Positions 1 to 9,529 are shown, numbered from the stretch's first letter. The stretch is DNA of 64,000 nucleotides from an uncultured Acidobacteriota bacterium (GCA_937873515.1 CALMYB010000017.1:95837-159836), one strand, 5' to 3'. The notes: generated by a model not told the origin, from the letters alone. A program made the numbers and translations.

Positions 1-1
1 G

Positions 2-364
2 CTGATCGATCAGGCGATGGCCCTCGAACCGGACTCGGTAAAGAAGTCAGGTTCGCTCAATCCGGACACGATGTCGGATGTCGAACTCGCTCTTGCTTCC
101 GAGGTGCTGAAGATATTCCAGTCGGTTCGTTCTTATAAGGCCAGCTTGATCAACCAGCAGGCCCGCATCGCCGAGATGAACGGCGACAATTCGGGACGCG
201 ACAAGCTTAAGGCAGAGTACGAGACGGCTAAGGGCGCGATGAACCAGTTGGGCGATGTCGTTCAGAAGATCGATGACGCGGTTCAAGCTCGTGCAGCGGC
301 CAAGGAAGCGGCCGAGGCGGCGAACGCGGCCAACGCCAACGGTTCTGCGAACGCAAATAAATAG
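2..364 (+). CDS. Partial hypothetical protein with Asn/Ala-rich C-terminus
   Basis: The frame is open to the left edge, so the true start may lie outside the window; an internal ATG at 17 gives 115 residues. The protein is mostly predicted helix (Lys/Glu/Ala/Gln-rich, residues about 20-100) and ends in a low-complexity tail of Asn-Ala repeats. A similar Asn/Ala tail ends the SurA-like lipoprotein at 3561-4820, suggesting related envelope proteins; that is inference. No family recognised. A strong intrinsic terminator follows at 398-430. Confidence 0.6.
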   Translation: MIDQAMALEPDSVKKSGSLNPDTMSDVELALASEVLKIFQSVRSYKASLINQQARIAEMNGDNSGRDKLKAEYETAKGAMNQLGDVVQKIDDAVQARAAAKEAAEAANAANANGSANANK

Positions 365-397
365 TCGTACAGTCGATTTTCCTTCCAATTTAGCGAG

Positions 398-430
398 GTG
401 CCCATTTACAATTAGATGGGCACTTTTTTT
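398..430 (+). terminator. Rho-independent terminator
   Basis: A perfect 8-bp stem (398-405 with 416-423, arm GTGCCCAT) and 10-nt loop are followed by seven T residues. It lies between the end of the first gene and rel/spoT and reads on the plus strand. Confidence 0.9.
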
Positions 431-473
431 GTAGCTTTGGCCTGGGCGAAATGCCTTGCCGAAATACCACCGT

Positions 474-2681
474 ATGATCCGGATCGAAGACGTTATCGAG
501 ACCGTTACGACGAATCGGCCTGACGCCGACGTCGATCTGATCCGGCGCGCATATCTTTTCTCCGCTCTTCATCACAAAGGTCAAACGCGCGCATCCGGCG
601 AACCGTACCTTGTCCATCCGCTGGAAGTTGCCGAGATCCTTGCCGAGATGCGGCTTGACGAGGTCAGTGTTTCGACAGGGCTGCTGCACGACGTCGTCGA
701 GGACACGCTGGTCGATCTCGACACGATCAAGGCCTATTTCGGCGAAGAGATCACACATCTCGTTGACGGACTTACGAAGATCGCTCACATCAGCGACCTT
801 TCGAAAGAACGCCAGCAGGCCGAGAACGTCCGCAAGATGGTGCTCGCGATGATAACGGATGTTCGGGTCGTGCTTATCAAGCTTGCCGATCGTCTGCACA
901 ATATGCGGACGATGGAATTCCTGAAACCGGAGAAGCGCGCTCGGATATCCCAGGAGACCCTCGACATTTATGCGCCTATCGCCCACCGGCTCGGAATGGG
1001 TAAGATGCGCAGCGAACTGGAGGATCTCTCGTTCAAGAACCTTCATCCGGACGAATACAAACGCCTTTCCGATATCGTCGAAGCCCGTCGGCCCGAACTC
1101 GAAGCGACCCTCGCCCGAATACAAGAGACGATCGAAACGAAGCTCAAAGAGAATGATGTTCCGTTCGTCTCGGTCGAGGGCCGTGTGAAGCGTTTGTATT
1201 CGCTCTGGAAGAAGCTTAAGAAGCAAAAGATCCACATCGAGCAGGTCTATGACCTGATAGCCGCACGCATCATCACGCCGAACGATCGAAAATACTGCTA
1301 TCTTGCATTGAGCGTCGTACACGACATTTGGACGCCGGTGCCGGAGCGTTTTAAGGATTGGATCGCCATCCCGAGGGATAACTTGTATCGGTCGCTCCAC
1401 ACCTCGGTGATCAGCGGCAGCGGACAGGCCTTCGAGGTGCAGATCCGCACAGAGGAGATGCACCACATCGCCGAAGAGGGCGTTGCTGCTCACTGGAAAT
1501 ACAAAGAAAGCTCTTTAGGTTCAAGCGAGGATGACGAAAGCCTTGATGAACTAAGAAAGACGGTCGAAAAGCTTCTGCTTCCGCTGGTCGAGACCACCGA
1601 GGATAACGAGAACTCTGAAGATTTTATCGAATCTTTGAAACTCGATCTCTTCCCGAAGGATGTTTATGCGTTTACGCCGATGGGAAAGGTGATTCAGCTT
1701 CCAAGAGGCTCGACACCGATCGATTTCGCGTACGCTATTCATTCGGTCGTCGGCGATACGTGTACAGGTGCGAAGATCAACGGCCGGATCGTCCCGCTCC
1801 GCACGGAGATCCAGAACGGCGACGTCATCGAGATCCTCACGACGCAGAACTCAAAGCCCTCTCGCGACTGGCTCAATCATGTTGTTACCTCAAGGGCCCG
1901 CAACCGCATCAGACATTGGATATCAGAACAGCAGAGGCAGGAATCGGTCGATATCGGGCGAAAACTGCTCGAACGCGAGGCCGAACGTTTCCGTATCTCG
2001 GCCAAAAAGCTCGTAAATAACGAGGCCGAAATGAAGCGTATCGCGAACGACTATGGGCTCAGCCGTTCTGACGACCTTCTTGCGTCTATCGGCTACGGAA
2101 AGACGCTGCCGCGAAATGTCCTGTCAAAGTTCCTCGGCACGGAAAAGTTCGAAGAGCTTGATCCGGAGAAAAAGTCGCCTACGCGGATCTCTGCCGGCGT
2201 CAAGGCCGTAAAGAAGTTCATTGGCCTCGGTGAAGATGCGATCAGCGTCAAGGGCGTCGAGAACCTGCTGGTAACGCGTGCGCGCTGCTGCAATCCGCTG
2301 AGAGGCGAGGACATTATCGGCTACATCTCGCTCGGGAAGGGAGTCGTCGTGCACAATAAGCGGTGCAAGAACGTGCGGCAGCTGATGGTCAACCGCGACC
2401 GGATCGTTGATGTTGAATGGGCCAAAGATCGCGACGGAGAGATCCAGTCCGTCCAGCTGCTTGCAACGACCGAGAATCGCACTGGAATGCTCGCCGGGAT
2501 CACGAATGCGATCGCAGAGATCAAGACGGGAATTCGCGATGCACGCGCCAATGTGTCGAAGGAAGATATCGGACTGATCGAAGTAACGGTCGAGGTCCAC
2601 GACAAGAAGCACCTCGACAAGGTGATGAGCGCCGTCCGAAGCGTGCCCGGTGTTATCGCCGTTGAGCGCACGAACGTATAA
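474..2681 (+). CDS. rel: Bifunctional (p)ppGpp synthetase/hydrolase (Rel/SpoT family)
   Basis: Makes and degrades the alarmone (p)ppGpp in the stringent response. About 735 residues, full length for long RSH proteins. Domains in order: HD hydrolase with HDVVED near residues 72-77, so hydrolysis is expected; the synthetase, with the RFKDWIAIPRDNLYRSLHT region and EVQIRT; a TGS domain starting at FTPMGKVIQLPRG; a Cys/His linker containing RARCCNPLRGEDIIGY; and a C-terminal ACT domain beginning near ENRTGMLAGI. The usual Gly of the NGYxSLHT motif is Leu here, while the Tyr is kept. ATG 474 is chosen; an in-frame TTG at 456 would add six residues. Neither start has a strong ribosome site. It has its own terminator upstream and ridA 90 nt downstream. 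Confidence 0.95.
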   Translation: MIRIEDVIETVTTNRPDADVDLIRRAYLFSALHHKGQTRASGEPYLVHPLEVAEILAEMRLDEVSVSTGLLHDVVEDTLVDLDTIKAYFGEEITHLVDGLTKIAHISDLSKERQQAENVRKMVLAMITDVRVVLIKLADRLHNMRTMEFLKPEKRARISQETLDIYAPIAHRLGMGKMRSELEDLSFKNLHPDEYKRLSDIVEARRPELEATLARIQETIETKLKENDVPFVSVEGRVKRLYSLWKKLKKQKIHIEQVYDLIAARIITPNDRKYCYLALSVVHDIWTPVPERFKDWIAIPRDNLYRSLHTSVISGSGQAFEVQIRTEEMHHIAEEGVAAHWKYKESSLGSSEDDESLDELRKTVEKLLLPLVETTEDNENSEDFIESLKLDLFPKDVYAFTPMGKVIQLPRGSTPIDFAYAIHSVVGDTCTGAKINGRIVPLRTEIQNGDVIEILTTQNSKPSRDWLNHVVTSRARNRIRHWISEQQRQESVDIGRKLLEREAERFRISAKKLVNNEAEMKRIANDYGLSRSDDLLASIGYGKTLPRNVLSKFLGTEKFEELDPEKKSPTRISAGVKAVKKFIGLGEDAISVKGVENLLVTRARCCNPLRGEDIIGYISLGKGVVVHNKRCKNVRQLMVNRDRIVDVEWAKDRDGEIQSVQLLATTENRTGMLAGITNAIAEIKTGIRDARANVSKEDIGLIEVTVEVHDKKHLDKVMSAVRSVPGVIAVERTNV

Positions 2682-2771
2682 AATCCTGCCCTTAAACTTT
2701 CCTTTTACCCCGAGTTTTGTTACTATTTCGCTTTTGCTCAAGGCATTGGAACCGGGCAATTTAGGAGATAT

Positions 2772-3152
2772 ATGATCGAGGTTGTTGCGACAGATAAGGC
2801 ACCGGGTGCGATCGGCCCGTATTCGCAGGCGATAAAGGCGAACGGAATGGTCTTTTGTTCGGGCCAGATCCCGATAGATCCGGCGACCGGGAATTTTGTA
2901 TCAGAGGACGTTGCGGAGCAGACCGAACAGGTCTTGAAGAATCTTGGTGAGGTTCTTGCCGCGGCAGGTGCGAGCTTTCAAACAGTGGTCAAAACGTCGG
3001 TATTTCTTGCTGATATGAATGATTTCGCTGCGATGAATGAGGTTTACGGCCGGTATTTTGATTCGAACAAGCCGGCAAGGGCGACCGTCCAGGCCGCACG
3101 TCTGCCTCGAGATTGCCGCGTCGAGATCGACTGCATCGCGGTCGTTGAGTAA
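2772..3152 (+). CDS. ridA: RidA family reactive intermediate/imine deaminase
   Basis: A 126-residue protein, the normal size for RidA/YjgF, which hydrolyses reactive enamines and imines formed by PLP enzymes such as threonine dehydratase. Family marks: GAIGPYSQAIKANGMVFCSGQ at the start, NLGEVLAAAG in the middle, and the C-terminal RATVQAARLPRDCRVEID segment with the substrate-binding Arg. A GGAGATAT ribosome site precedes the ATG. It is cytosolic and probably a trimer, from family knowledge. A PLP threonine/serine dehydratase occurs at 23312 but is not adjacent. Confidence 0.95.
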   Translation: MIEVVATDKAPGAIGPYSQAIKANGMVFCSGQIPIDPATGNFVSEDVAEQTEQVLKNLGEVLAAAGASFQTVVKTSVFLADMNDFAAMNEVYGRYFDSNKPARATVQAARLPRDCRVEIDCIAVVE

Positions 3153-3160
3153 GGAAAAAG

Positions 3161-3193
3161 CAAACGCCCCCATTTTTTAATGAGGGCGTTTGG
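3161..3193. terminator. Bidirectional hairpin terminator between ridA and rpmB
   Basis: Inverted repeat AAACGCCC / GGGCGTTT with a T-rich centre and A/T tracts on both sides. It sits between two convergent genes, so it can end transcription from both. Confidence 0.75.
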
Positions 3194-3227
3194 CAACCAA
3201 AAGCTTGGCCGTTCACTCAAATATGAA

Positions 3228-3422
3228 TTACGCGGCCTTAACGATCTTTCCGGACTTGATGCAGCGTGTGCAAGCTTTTATTCGTCCGGTGCCGCCGGCA
3301 GGCAACTGAACCCGAACCGGTTGAAGATTCGGATTGAAACGACGTCGAGTCTTATTGTTCGCGTGTGAAACGTTGTTACCAAATTGCGGACCTTTTCCGC
3401 ATACATCGCAGCGTTGAGCCAT
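3228..3422 (-). CDS. rpmB: 50S ribosomal protein L28
   Basis: A 64-residue ribosomal protein of the large subunit. The L28 hallmarks are present: N-terminal [20 protein letters not shown], then [16 protein letters not shown], and a C-terminal [13 protein letters not shown]. The two CxxC pairs indicate a zinc-binding form. A GGAGG ribosome site lies about 10 nt before the ATG on the minus strand. It is monocistronic, convergent with ridA and divergent from the SurA-like gene. Confidence 0.97.
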   Translation of the reverse strand: MAQRCDVCGKGPQFGNNVSHANNKTRRRFNPNLQPVRVQLPAGGTGRIKACTRCIKSGKIVKAA

Positions 3423-3560
3423 AAGTTTAAAGCCTCCGTATCATTACGAGGAAGTATTGCTGAGTTTGTTAAAAACTCGAAAACAGATTTTATACCAGAA
3501 ATAGACGGTAATAGTCAAGTTATGTTAATGACCGAAAGGTTGAAAGGAGCGAATCCCGTA

Positions 3561-4820
3561 GTGGAAAAATTTGGAAGGATCTTTTTGGTCGCGACCCTGT
3601 TCGCGATCGTGTCTGTCGTTTTTACGGCGTGCGGCGGCGGAACAAGCAGCAACAGCTCGTCCGGCGGTATGGACCCGAATGAAACGGCAGCGACCGTGAA
3701 CGGCAAGGCCATCAAGAACGAAGAAGTCGAGCGCGTCTTCAAAATGCAGGCTCAGGGCCAGGATGCGCGTATGTCGCCGCTTGAGCTTGCGAACTCAAGG
3801 CTTCAGGTGCTTTCAGGGCTGATCGAGCAGGAAGTCCTGTTCCAGAAGGCCGAGAAAGAGGGTGTCGTCCCGACGGACGAGGAAGTTACAGCCGAGCTGA
3901 ACAAGCAAAAGACGCAGAGCGGCAAATCTGCCGAGCAGCTTGAGAAAGAGATGAAGGATGCAGGTATGGACGATGCGACGGTCCGCCTTCAGCTCAAGAA
4001 GACGATCGCGATCCAGAAGCTTTTCGACAAGATCACCGGCAAGATCGAGCCGCCGAAGGACAACGAGATCGAGAAGTTCTACGAAGGCAACAAAGAAGCC
4101 TTCGTCAAGAAGAAGGGCGTCAAACTTGCCGCTATCGTGATCGATCCCGCAAATAACGGCGAAGGCGATGTTACCGTTGATCAGGCTTCGGCGATGGCCC
4201 GCGGTGACGAGATCGTGAAACAGCTTCAGGCAGGTGCGGATTTTGCGAGCGTCGCTCGTGAAAAGAGTGAGGACCAGAGCCGTTTTCAGGGCGGCGATCT
4301 TGGATATGCTTCCGAGGAAGATCTTCGGCAGACCTTTCCGGGCGATGTGGTCGAAGCTCTGATGAACCCGAAGACCGAGATCGGCAAGCTCTTCATTACG
4401 AGGGCGCAAGGCAAGTTCTTCATCTTGAAACTGCAGGAACGCAGCGACCGCGATGAAGCACTTACGCTCGAAAGCCCCGGTGTTCGCCAGCAGGTCACGG
4501 ACGCTCTGATCAGTGCAAAGAAGCAGCTCTTGCAGGCGGCGTATCAGACGATCGCGATGAGCGAAGCGAAGATCGATAATATGCTGGCCCGCAAGATCGT
4601 TAATAATCCAAACGAACTGAGCGGTGCACGTCCGGCAGGAATTGCCGCACCCGCGAATGCAAATTCGAACGCTAACGCTAACGCGGCAGTGGCTCCGGCG
4701 AACGCTAGCGCGAACACGAACGCGAACACGAACGCCGACAAGGCAAATGCCGCTCCGAACGGCAATGCCAAACCTGCGGCAAACGCTGCGAAACCGGCGG
4801 CGAACGCTGCAAAGAAATAG
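3561..4820 (+). CDS. SurA/PpiC-like peptidyl-prolyl isomerase lipoprotein
   Basis: A periplasmic chaperone/isomerase of the SurA-PrsA type. From the GTG at 3561 the protein starts with a short basic segment, a hydrophobic stretch and a lipobox ending FTAC, giving a lipoprotein of about 419 residues. A SurA-N-like helical region follows (VNGKAIKNEEVERVF), then one parvulin (PpiC) domain with KSEDQSRFQGGDLGY and a helical segment. The last 55 residues are a low-complexity Asn/Ala tail. AGGAG at 3545-3549 supports the GTG start. ATGs at 3522 and 3528 are alternatives. The long open frame back to 3384 overlaps rpmB and is rejected. Confidence 0.88.
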   Translation: MEKFGRIFLVATLFAIVSVVFTACGGGTSSNSSSGGMDPNETAATVNGKAIKNEEVERVFKMQAQGQDARMSPLELANSRLQVLSGLIEQEVLFQKAEKEGVVPTDEEVTAELNKQKTQSGKSAEQLEKEMKDAGMDDATVRLQLKKTIAIQKLFDKITGKIEPPKDNEIEKFYEGNKEAFVKKKGVKLAAIVIDPANNGEGDVTVDQASAMARGDEIVKQLQAGADFASVAREKSEDQSRFQGGDLGYASEEDLRQTFPGDVVEALMNPKTEIGKLFITRAQGKFFILKLQERSDRDEALTLESPGVRQQVTDALISAKKQLLQAAYQTIAMSEAKIDNMLARKIVNNPNELSGARPAGIAAPANANSNANANAAVAPANASANTNANTNADKANAAPNGNAKPAANAAKPAANAAKK

Positions 4821-4934
4821 CCTGCTTTGAGCCGGCCGCATACGCGTGCCGAACTTCAAAAGCAGCTTCTTAGATCCGAGAGGTAGAGGCGAACCGCTGC
4901 GGTTTTCTTCTACCTTTCGCTTGTTATTGGTCAA

Positions 4935-6842
4935 GTGTTATTCCGTCTCTCAAATATCTCTAAATCATACGGCGGCAACGCGATCCTCAAGGACGTCTCG
5001 TTCCAAGTGAATCCGGGCGAGAAGATCGGGCTTGTCGGCCGAAATGGTGCCGGAAAGACGACGCTCTTCAACCTTCTCACCGGCCGCGAAGCACCTGATG
5101 CCGGCGAGATCGTAAAGATGCGCGGGCTGAAACTCGGACTTCTCGAACAGCACGTCGATTTTGCTGGGAAGGAGAACGTGCACACCGCCGCTCTTTCCGC
5201 GTTCGAGCACATACACGATATCGAGAACGAGATGCGCGCTCTCGAGCGGCAGATGGAGACCGATCATTCGGAGCCGATCCTTGAGCGATATGCGGATCTC
5301 CAAACGGCGTTCGAGCAGGCCGACGGATTTACTTACGCCGCCCGTGCCGAAGCCATTCTGCAAGGCGTCGGCTTCTCGAACGATCAGTGGGGCCTGGAGA
5401 CGAACACTCTTTCCGGCGGCCAAAAGAATCGGCTTGGGATGGCGAGACTTCTGTTGTCGAATTCAGATGTTCTGCTACTCGACGAACCGACGAACCACCT
5501 CGATGTCGATGCGGTAGAATGGCTCGAAGAATACCTGACGAGCTACGCGACCGCGTACGTGATCATCAGCCACGACCGCTATTTTCTTGATCGCACGACC
5601 GACCGCATCATCGAACTCGAAAATGGCCGTGCGGTCTCGTACAAGGGCAATTATTCGAAGTTTCTCGTCGGAAGGGAACTCCGTCGTGAACAGCAGCAGC
5701 GTGAGTATGAGAATCAGCGGTCAATGATCGCAAAGACAGAGGAATTCATTCGGCGAAACCTCGAAGGACAAAAGACAAAGCAGGCAAAATCCCGCCGCAA
5801 TATGCTTGAACGGCTCGACCGGATCGAGGCCGTAAAGTCGGAAAAGAGCGGCGGCAATTTCAAGCTCAGACAGGTCGAGCGTGCGGGCAACAACGTGCTG
5901 ACGACCGAAGAGCTTGCGATCGGTTACGGGTCAAAGGTGCTTGCCTCCGGGCTGAACGTCTCGCTTCATCGCGGCGGTGCCCTCGGTATTATCGGCGGGA
6001 ACGGCACAGGCAAGACGACCTTATTGAAAACGCTGATCGGCGAGATCCGCGAACTCGGCGGCAAGCTTGCTTGGGGAACAAAGACGAATTTTGGTTACTA
6101 CTCTCAGAATCTCGACGATCTGCACGAAGGCAACGACATCATCTCGGAACTTCGCCGCGTGGCTCCGACAGCAGAAAATGTTGAGTTGCGCTCGTTCCTC
6201 GCGCGATTTCTCTTCTTTGGCGAGGACGTTGAGAAGCGTGTTCGCGATCTTTCGGGCGGTGAAAAAGGCAGGCTTGCCCTCGCAAAACTCATCTATTCAC
6301 AGAAGAATGTCCTCATCCTCGACGAGCCCACGAATCACCTCGATATTCCGGCACGCGAGGCTCTTGAGAGCGCGCTCGACGAGTATCCGGGAACGATCAT
6401 CACGGTCAGCCACGATCGATATTTTTTGGATCGGATCGCAACGCAAATGCTCTCATTCGAGGCGGATGGCAGCGTGCTCGATTACGCGGGAAACTATTCG
6501 GAATTTCACGATTGGAAAGCTGCGAGGCTTCGATCGCCTGAGTATGCCGCCTCGTCACCGGACGTCAAAGCCGCCGCTGAGGAAACCAACACTATCTCCC
6601 GAGCATCAAATCTTTCAAAGAATCAGATCCAAAAGATCAAGAATCGGATAAGAGATCTGGAAACGAGCGACATCGTAAAAGCGGAAGATGATGTTGCGAA
6701 ACTCCAAGCGGAAATGACCGACGCCGCTGTGGCGGCAGACCCTGAGAAACTTCGTGAGATCGCTGAAGGACTCAATTCGGCCGAGCTCCGCGTAAAGTCT
6801 CTATATGGCGAGTGGGAAGACCTGCTCGAACAAATGAGGTAA
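4935..6842 (+). CDS. ABC-F family ATP-binding protein
   Basis: A 635-residue soluble protein with two ATPase domains and no membrane segment, typical of ABC-F proteins that act on ribosomes during translation. First domain: Walker A GRNGAGKTTL near residue 40, signature LSGGQKNRLGMARLLL and LLLDEPTNHLDVD. Second domain: Walker A GGNGTGKTTL near residue 355, signature LSGGEKGRLALAKL and LILDEPTNHLDIP. A charged linker (REQQQREYENQ and on) separates them and a C-terminal coiled coil ends the protein, as in Uup/YheS. The start is GTG 4935. Exact subfamily cannot be settled by eye. Confidence 0.93.
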   Translation: MLFRLSNISKSYGGNAILKDVSFQVNPGEKIGLVGRNGAGKTTLFNLLTGREAPDAGEIVKMRGLKLGLLEQHVDFAGKENVHTAALSAFEHIHDIENEMRALERQMETDHSEPILERYADLQTAFEQADGFTYAARAEAILQGVGFSNDQWGLETNTLSGGQKNRLGMARLLLSNSDVLLLDEPTNHLDVDAVEWLEEYLTSYATAYVIISHDRYFLDRTTDRIIELENGRAVSYKGNYSKFLVGRELRREQQQREYENQRSMIAKTEEFIRRNLEGQKTKQAKSRRNMLERLDRIEAVKSEKSGGNFKLRQVERAGNNVLTTEELAIGYGSKVLASGLNVSLHRGGALGIIGGNGTGKTTLLKTLIGEIRELGGKLAWGTKTNFGYYSQNLDDLHEGNDIISELRRVAPTAENVELRSFLARFLFFGEDVEKRVRDLSGGEKGRLALAKLIYSQKNVLILDEPTNHLDIPAREALESALDEYPGTIITVSHDRYFLDRIATQMLSFEADGSVLDYAGNYSEFHDWKAARLRSPEYAASSPDVKAAAEETNTISRASNLSKNQIQKIKNRIRDLETSDIVKAEDDVAKLQAEMTDAAVAADPEKLREIAEGLNSAELRVKSLYGEWEDLLEQMR

Positions 6843-6879
6843 CATCGAACGGGCGTTCTGGGCGCTTCGGCCCCTTTGA

Positions 6880-7105
6880 CCGTGCTCCATTTTCTCGATC
6901 CCCTTTGGGGACGGAGAAATGCGAAATTCGGATTGCTTCGGGGGCTGATCTAGCTCCGTAGGAGCGAAATGTTTGTAGGTCGGCGCCAGCCCTTCTCGAG
7001 CGTGCGAAGCACGCGGGAATTTTAGCAGCTACAGGTGGAGCGACAGCGGAACCTGTAGTTCACAGGGCAAAACATCGCCCGGAGCGTGTGAAACGCGCGA
7101 CAGCA
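6880..7105. repeat. Intergenic palindromic repeats before the Rhs array
   Basis: No gene is seen between the ABC-F gene and the Rhs frame. The stretch holds short palindromes: a CCCCTTTGGGG core, AGCTCCGTAGGAGC near 6953, and GCGTGCGAAGCACGC near 7000. AGCTCC(G)TAGGAGC followed by a TTTGT segment recurs near 53093, so this belongs to a dispersed family. Rhs homology starts abruptly at about 7105. Confidence 0.6.
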
Positions 7106-7158
7106 TCGCGGGGCAGGAGTATGATCTTGAGTATGGTTATAACCTTGCGGGGCAGCTT

Positions 7159-8946
7159 GTGAGCGAGAGGTATCCGAGCGGCAGGGTGGTTACGAACACC
7201 TACGATGCAAACGGCCGTCTTGCGGGCGTCGCCGACGGTTCACGCACGTATCTCTCGAACCTGCAATTCCAGGGCCTCGGCGGCAGTCTCTCGTCATTGT
7301 CGTATGGCAATGGCACGGTTCAGACGTTCGGCCTCAACGACCGTATGCAAATGATCTCGCAGGAGCTAAAACGCGGTACCGAAACCTTGCAGAAGTACGC
7401 GTATGGTTATGGCCAGTTGAACGCTTCGGGTACACTGGACACGACGAAGAATAATGGGCAGTTGTCGCAGATCGAGAGTTGGATCGGTACGGCGAAACAG
7501 TGGACGCAGAAGTTCAGTTATGACGATGTTGGGCGCTTGAAGCAGTCTGCGGAGTACAAGGGGACGGATGGTTCGTTGACGTATCGGCAGGTGTTCGATT
7601 TCGATCGATTTGGGAATATGTATCGCAAGGCGGCGAGTAACCCATCGACGGGGCAGGCGAATCCTTTGCCTTATACGCAGATCGAGGAGAGCGATATTTC
7701 GAAGGCGACGAATCGGTTTACCACGCAGACGACGTATGACGAGGCGGGGAGTGTTGTTTCGGATGCGAAGTTTCGCGGGATGGGTTTTGGGTACGACGCG
7801 AACGGGCGCATGGTGAAGGCTACGAAGGCGAATGTGCCGGACGCGCTTTCGGTCTATGACGCGGCGGGGATGCGTGTGGCGGAGCGTGTGAACGACGTTT
7901 GGCGTTTCAGCATCTATGACATTGGGGGTAAGATCGTCGCGGAATACGGCGGCGTTGTGGCGACGGACGAAGGCGGCGTGAAATATCTCCTCTCAGATTG
8001 GCAAGGCTCGACGCGTGCTATGATGAGCAACGGCGGTTTTGTAAAGGCGAGGATGGACTACACAGCGTATGGCGAAGAGATCGGGGTGGGAACAGGGCTT
8101 CGCACGAACGCCCAAGGTTTTGATTCTGGGATAAACCCGCGTCAGCAATATGGCCTCACCGAACGCGACGACGCAACGGGCCTTGATCACACCTGGTTCC
8201 GCAAGAATGAAGGCCGTGCAGGCCGTTGGACAAGCCCCGACCCTTACCTTGGCTCAATGTCGGTATTCGATCCACAAAGCTTCAACAGATTTTCATACGT
8301 CGCCAACCAACCCACAAACTTCATCGACCCAACAGGACTTAGGATTGAACAGGTTTGTCAGTGGGTTCGCTATGGATCGGCATCCTATACCGACCCAGAG
8401 GGAATCACCCATTACATGCCTGGATTTGAGCGTCGTGAGTGCACACTAATCTATATTGTGGATGCTCCTGGCGGTTTTTCTTTTCCGATTGCTGGCGGCG
8501 ACACGGGGGTGTTTGACCCAGGGAGGCCGACCGATCTTGGGCAGGATGCGCGCAATGCAACGTACAAAACGTGTCTCAAAGATAAGGTCAGGAATCGAGT
8601 AAATGCGGTGAATCATCGACGAGATGACGAACTAAAGCGAAACATTCTCGGCTCGGTCGCTCCGTCGCCGCTGCCAGCACCGCTAGGTTGGTTTTCCCCC
8701 GTTGCAATGGCTCCCGGAGGGGTAGTGCTGCCTGACCAGACTGACGAACAGCTTACTGCGAATTATCTAATCGGAATGTGGAACCCGAAAGACCTGGGAC
8801 CTATCGGTGCGGGAGCAAATATACTTGTCGCTGGAGCAATGGAGGGGACCTACGGCTATTACAATCACCGCAAGGCTTTAGCGCAAGCCAAAGCGATTAC
8901 GGCCGCTGATAAGAAAGACTGTCTCCGCGAAGCGAACAATCAATAA
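7159..8946 (+). CDS. Rhs/YD-repeat C-terminal fragment with variable tip domain
   Basis: Carries the last YD repeats and the conserved Rhs core end (INPRQQYGLTERDDATGLDH, RAGRWTSPDPYLG, SFNRFSYVANQPTNFIDPTG), then about 200 residues of unrelated tip. In polymorphic toxins the region after PxxxxDPTGL is the exchangeable effector. This tip is not recognised; it ends in a Gly/Ala-rich, possibly membrane-active segment and a Lys/Ala helix. The frame is open upstream to about 6979, and YD-like sequence begins near 7105 without a signal peptide. The gene is therefore 5'-truncated relative to full Rhs proteins (often over 1,500 residues). It may be a silent cassette; the GTG at 7159 is only a formal start. 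Confidence 0.75.
   Translation: MSERYPSGRVVTNTYDANGRLAGVADGSRTYLSNLQFQGLGGSLSSLSYGNGTVQTFGLNDRMQMISQELKRGTETLQKYAYGYGQLNASGTLDTTKNNGQLSQIESWIGTAKQWTQKFSYDDVGRLKQSAEYKGTDGSLTYRQVFDFDRFGNMYRKAASNPSTGQANPLPYTQIEESDISKATNRFTTQTTYDEAGSVVSDAKFRGMGFGYDANGRMVKATKANVPDALSVYDAAGMRVAERVNDVWRFSIYDIGGKIVAEYGGVVATDEGGVKYLLSDWQGSTRAMMSNGGFVKARMDYTAYGEEIGVGTGLRTNAQGFDSGINPRQQYGLTERDDATGLDHTWFRKNEGRAGRWTSPDPYLGSMSVFDPQSFNRFSYVANQPTNFIDPTGLRIEQVCQWVRYGSASYTDPEGITHYMPGFERRECTLIYIVDAPGGFSFPIAGGDTGVFDPGRPTDLGQDARNATYKTCLKDKVRNRVNAVNHRRDDELKRNILGSVAPSPLPAPLGWFSPVAMAPGGVVLPDQTDEQLTANYLIGMWNPKDLGPIGAGANILVAGAMEGTYGYYNHRKALAQAKAITAADKKDCLREANNQ
8008..8160 (+). repeat. Direct repeat copy 1 of Rhs core end
   Basis: This segment and 9554-9706 are near-identical direct repeats about 1,546 bp apart, starting at TCGACGCGTGCTATGATGAG. 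They encode the same Rhs core end and provide homology that could swap tip cassettes. Confidence 0.85.
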
Positions 8947-8949
8947 GTG

Positions 8950-9522
8950 ATGTTAAGAAAGACGAGTTTGATCTTAGTATTTGCTATGGCACAAATCGGG
9001 TGCGTATCACCGATGGCGGAATCGCAAAATGGAGTAGCTCCGCGGGCGACTCCGTCCGACGAGTATGCAGCCTTCGTAGTGAACCTTGAGACGGGAGACA
9101 AGATGCTCTCTTCAGGTGATTTCGATAAAGCCGAAACGAATTTCCAAGAAGCCAACAAGATTGCAACGAAGCACCACTGGATAAATGAAACTGTATCTTC
9201 GACTACCGAACTAGGGAAGGTCTCGGTTGCGAGACGCGATCTAACTTTGGCTGAAAAGTACTATACCGAAGCTGTCCGGATTTGTCAGAGCAGTCCTGAG
9301 TGTGATGTTGATCAGCTCGACGTAGCGGTAAGCTATTTAAACCTTTTCTACGTATTTCGTATAAAGACTCCTGGAGAAGCTGCTGCGGTGCTCACCCGCC
9401 TAGATTCATCCGACAAGTTTGCAAGTGGTGAGTGCGACAAATTCATCTGTGAACAGTGGAGTTGGATAGCCTCTAGCGGCGGAGACGCATCTCAGAGGCC
9501 GGAAAAGTGCAAAAGAAGGTAA
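8950..9522 (+). CDS. Putative lipoprotein with TPR-like helices, possible immunity partner
   Basis: About 190 residues. The N-terminus is a signal peptide with a Cys at the expected place (MAQIGC), so probably a lipoprotein. The rest reads as TPR-like helical pairs (DKMLSSGDFDKAETNFQEA, RRDLTLAEKYYTEAVRIC). It begins three bases after the stop of the first Rhs fragment and is followed by a second one, the position where immunity genes sit in Rhs loci. Immunity function is inference from position only. ATG 8950 is chosen over GTG 8947. Confidence 0.6.
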   Translation: MLRKTSLILVFAMAQIGCVSPMAESQNGVAPRATPSDEYAAFVVNLETGDKMLSSGDFDKAETNFQEANKIATKHHWINETVSSTTELGKVSVARRDLTLAEKYYTEAVRICQSSPECDVDQLDVAVSYLNLFYVFRIKTPGEAAAVLTRLDSSDKFASGECDKFICEQWSWIASSGGDASQRPEKCKRR

Positions 9523-9529
9523 AAAGCCC

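Noticed and set aside
390..1493. Long minus-strand open frame opposite rel/spoT
   Set aside because: It is antisense to a clear RSH protein and its translation lacks any domain; GC-rich codon structure keeps it open.
3384..3560. Upstream extension of the SurA-like reading frame
   Set aside because: It would overlap rpmB and push the signal peptide 59 residues inside; the GTG at 3561 gives a normal lipoprotein start.
3813..4934. 373-codon minus-strand frame opposite the SurA-like gene
   Set aside because: Shadow frame; Arg/Val/Cys low-complexity part simply mirrors the Asn/Ala tail.
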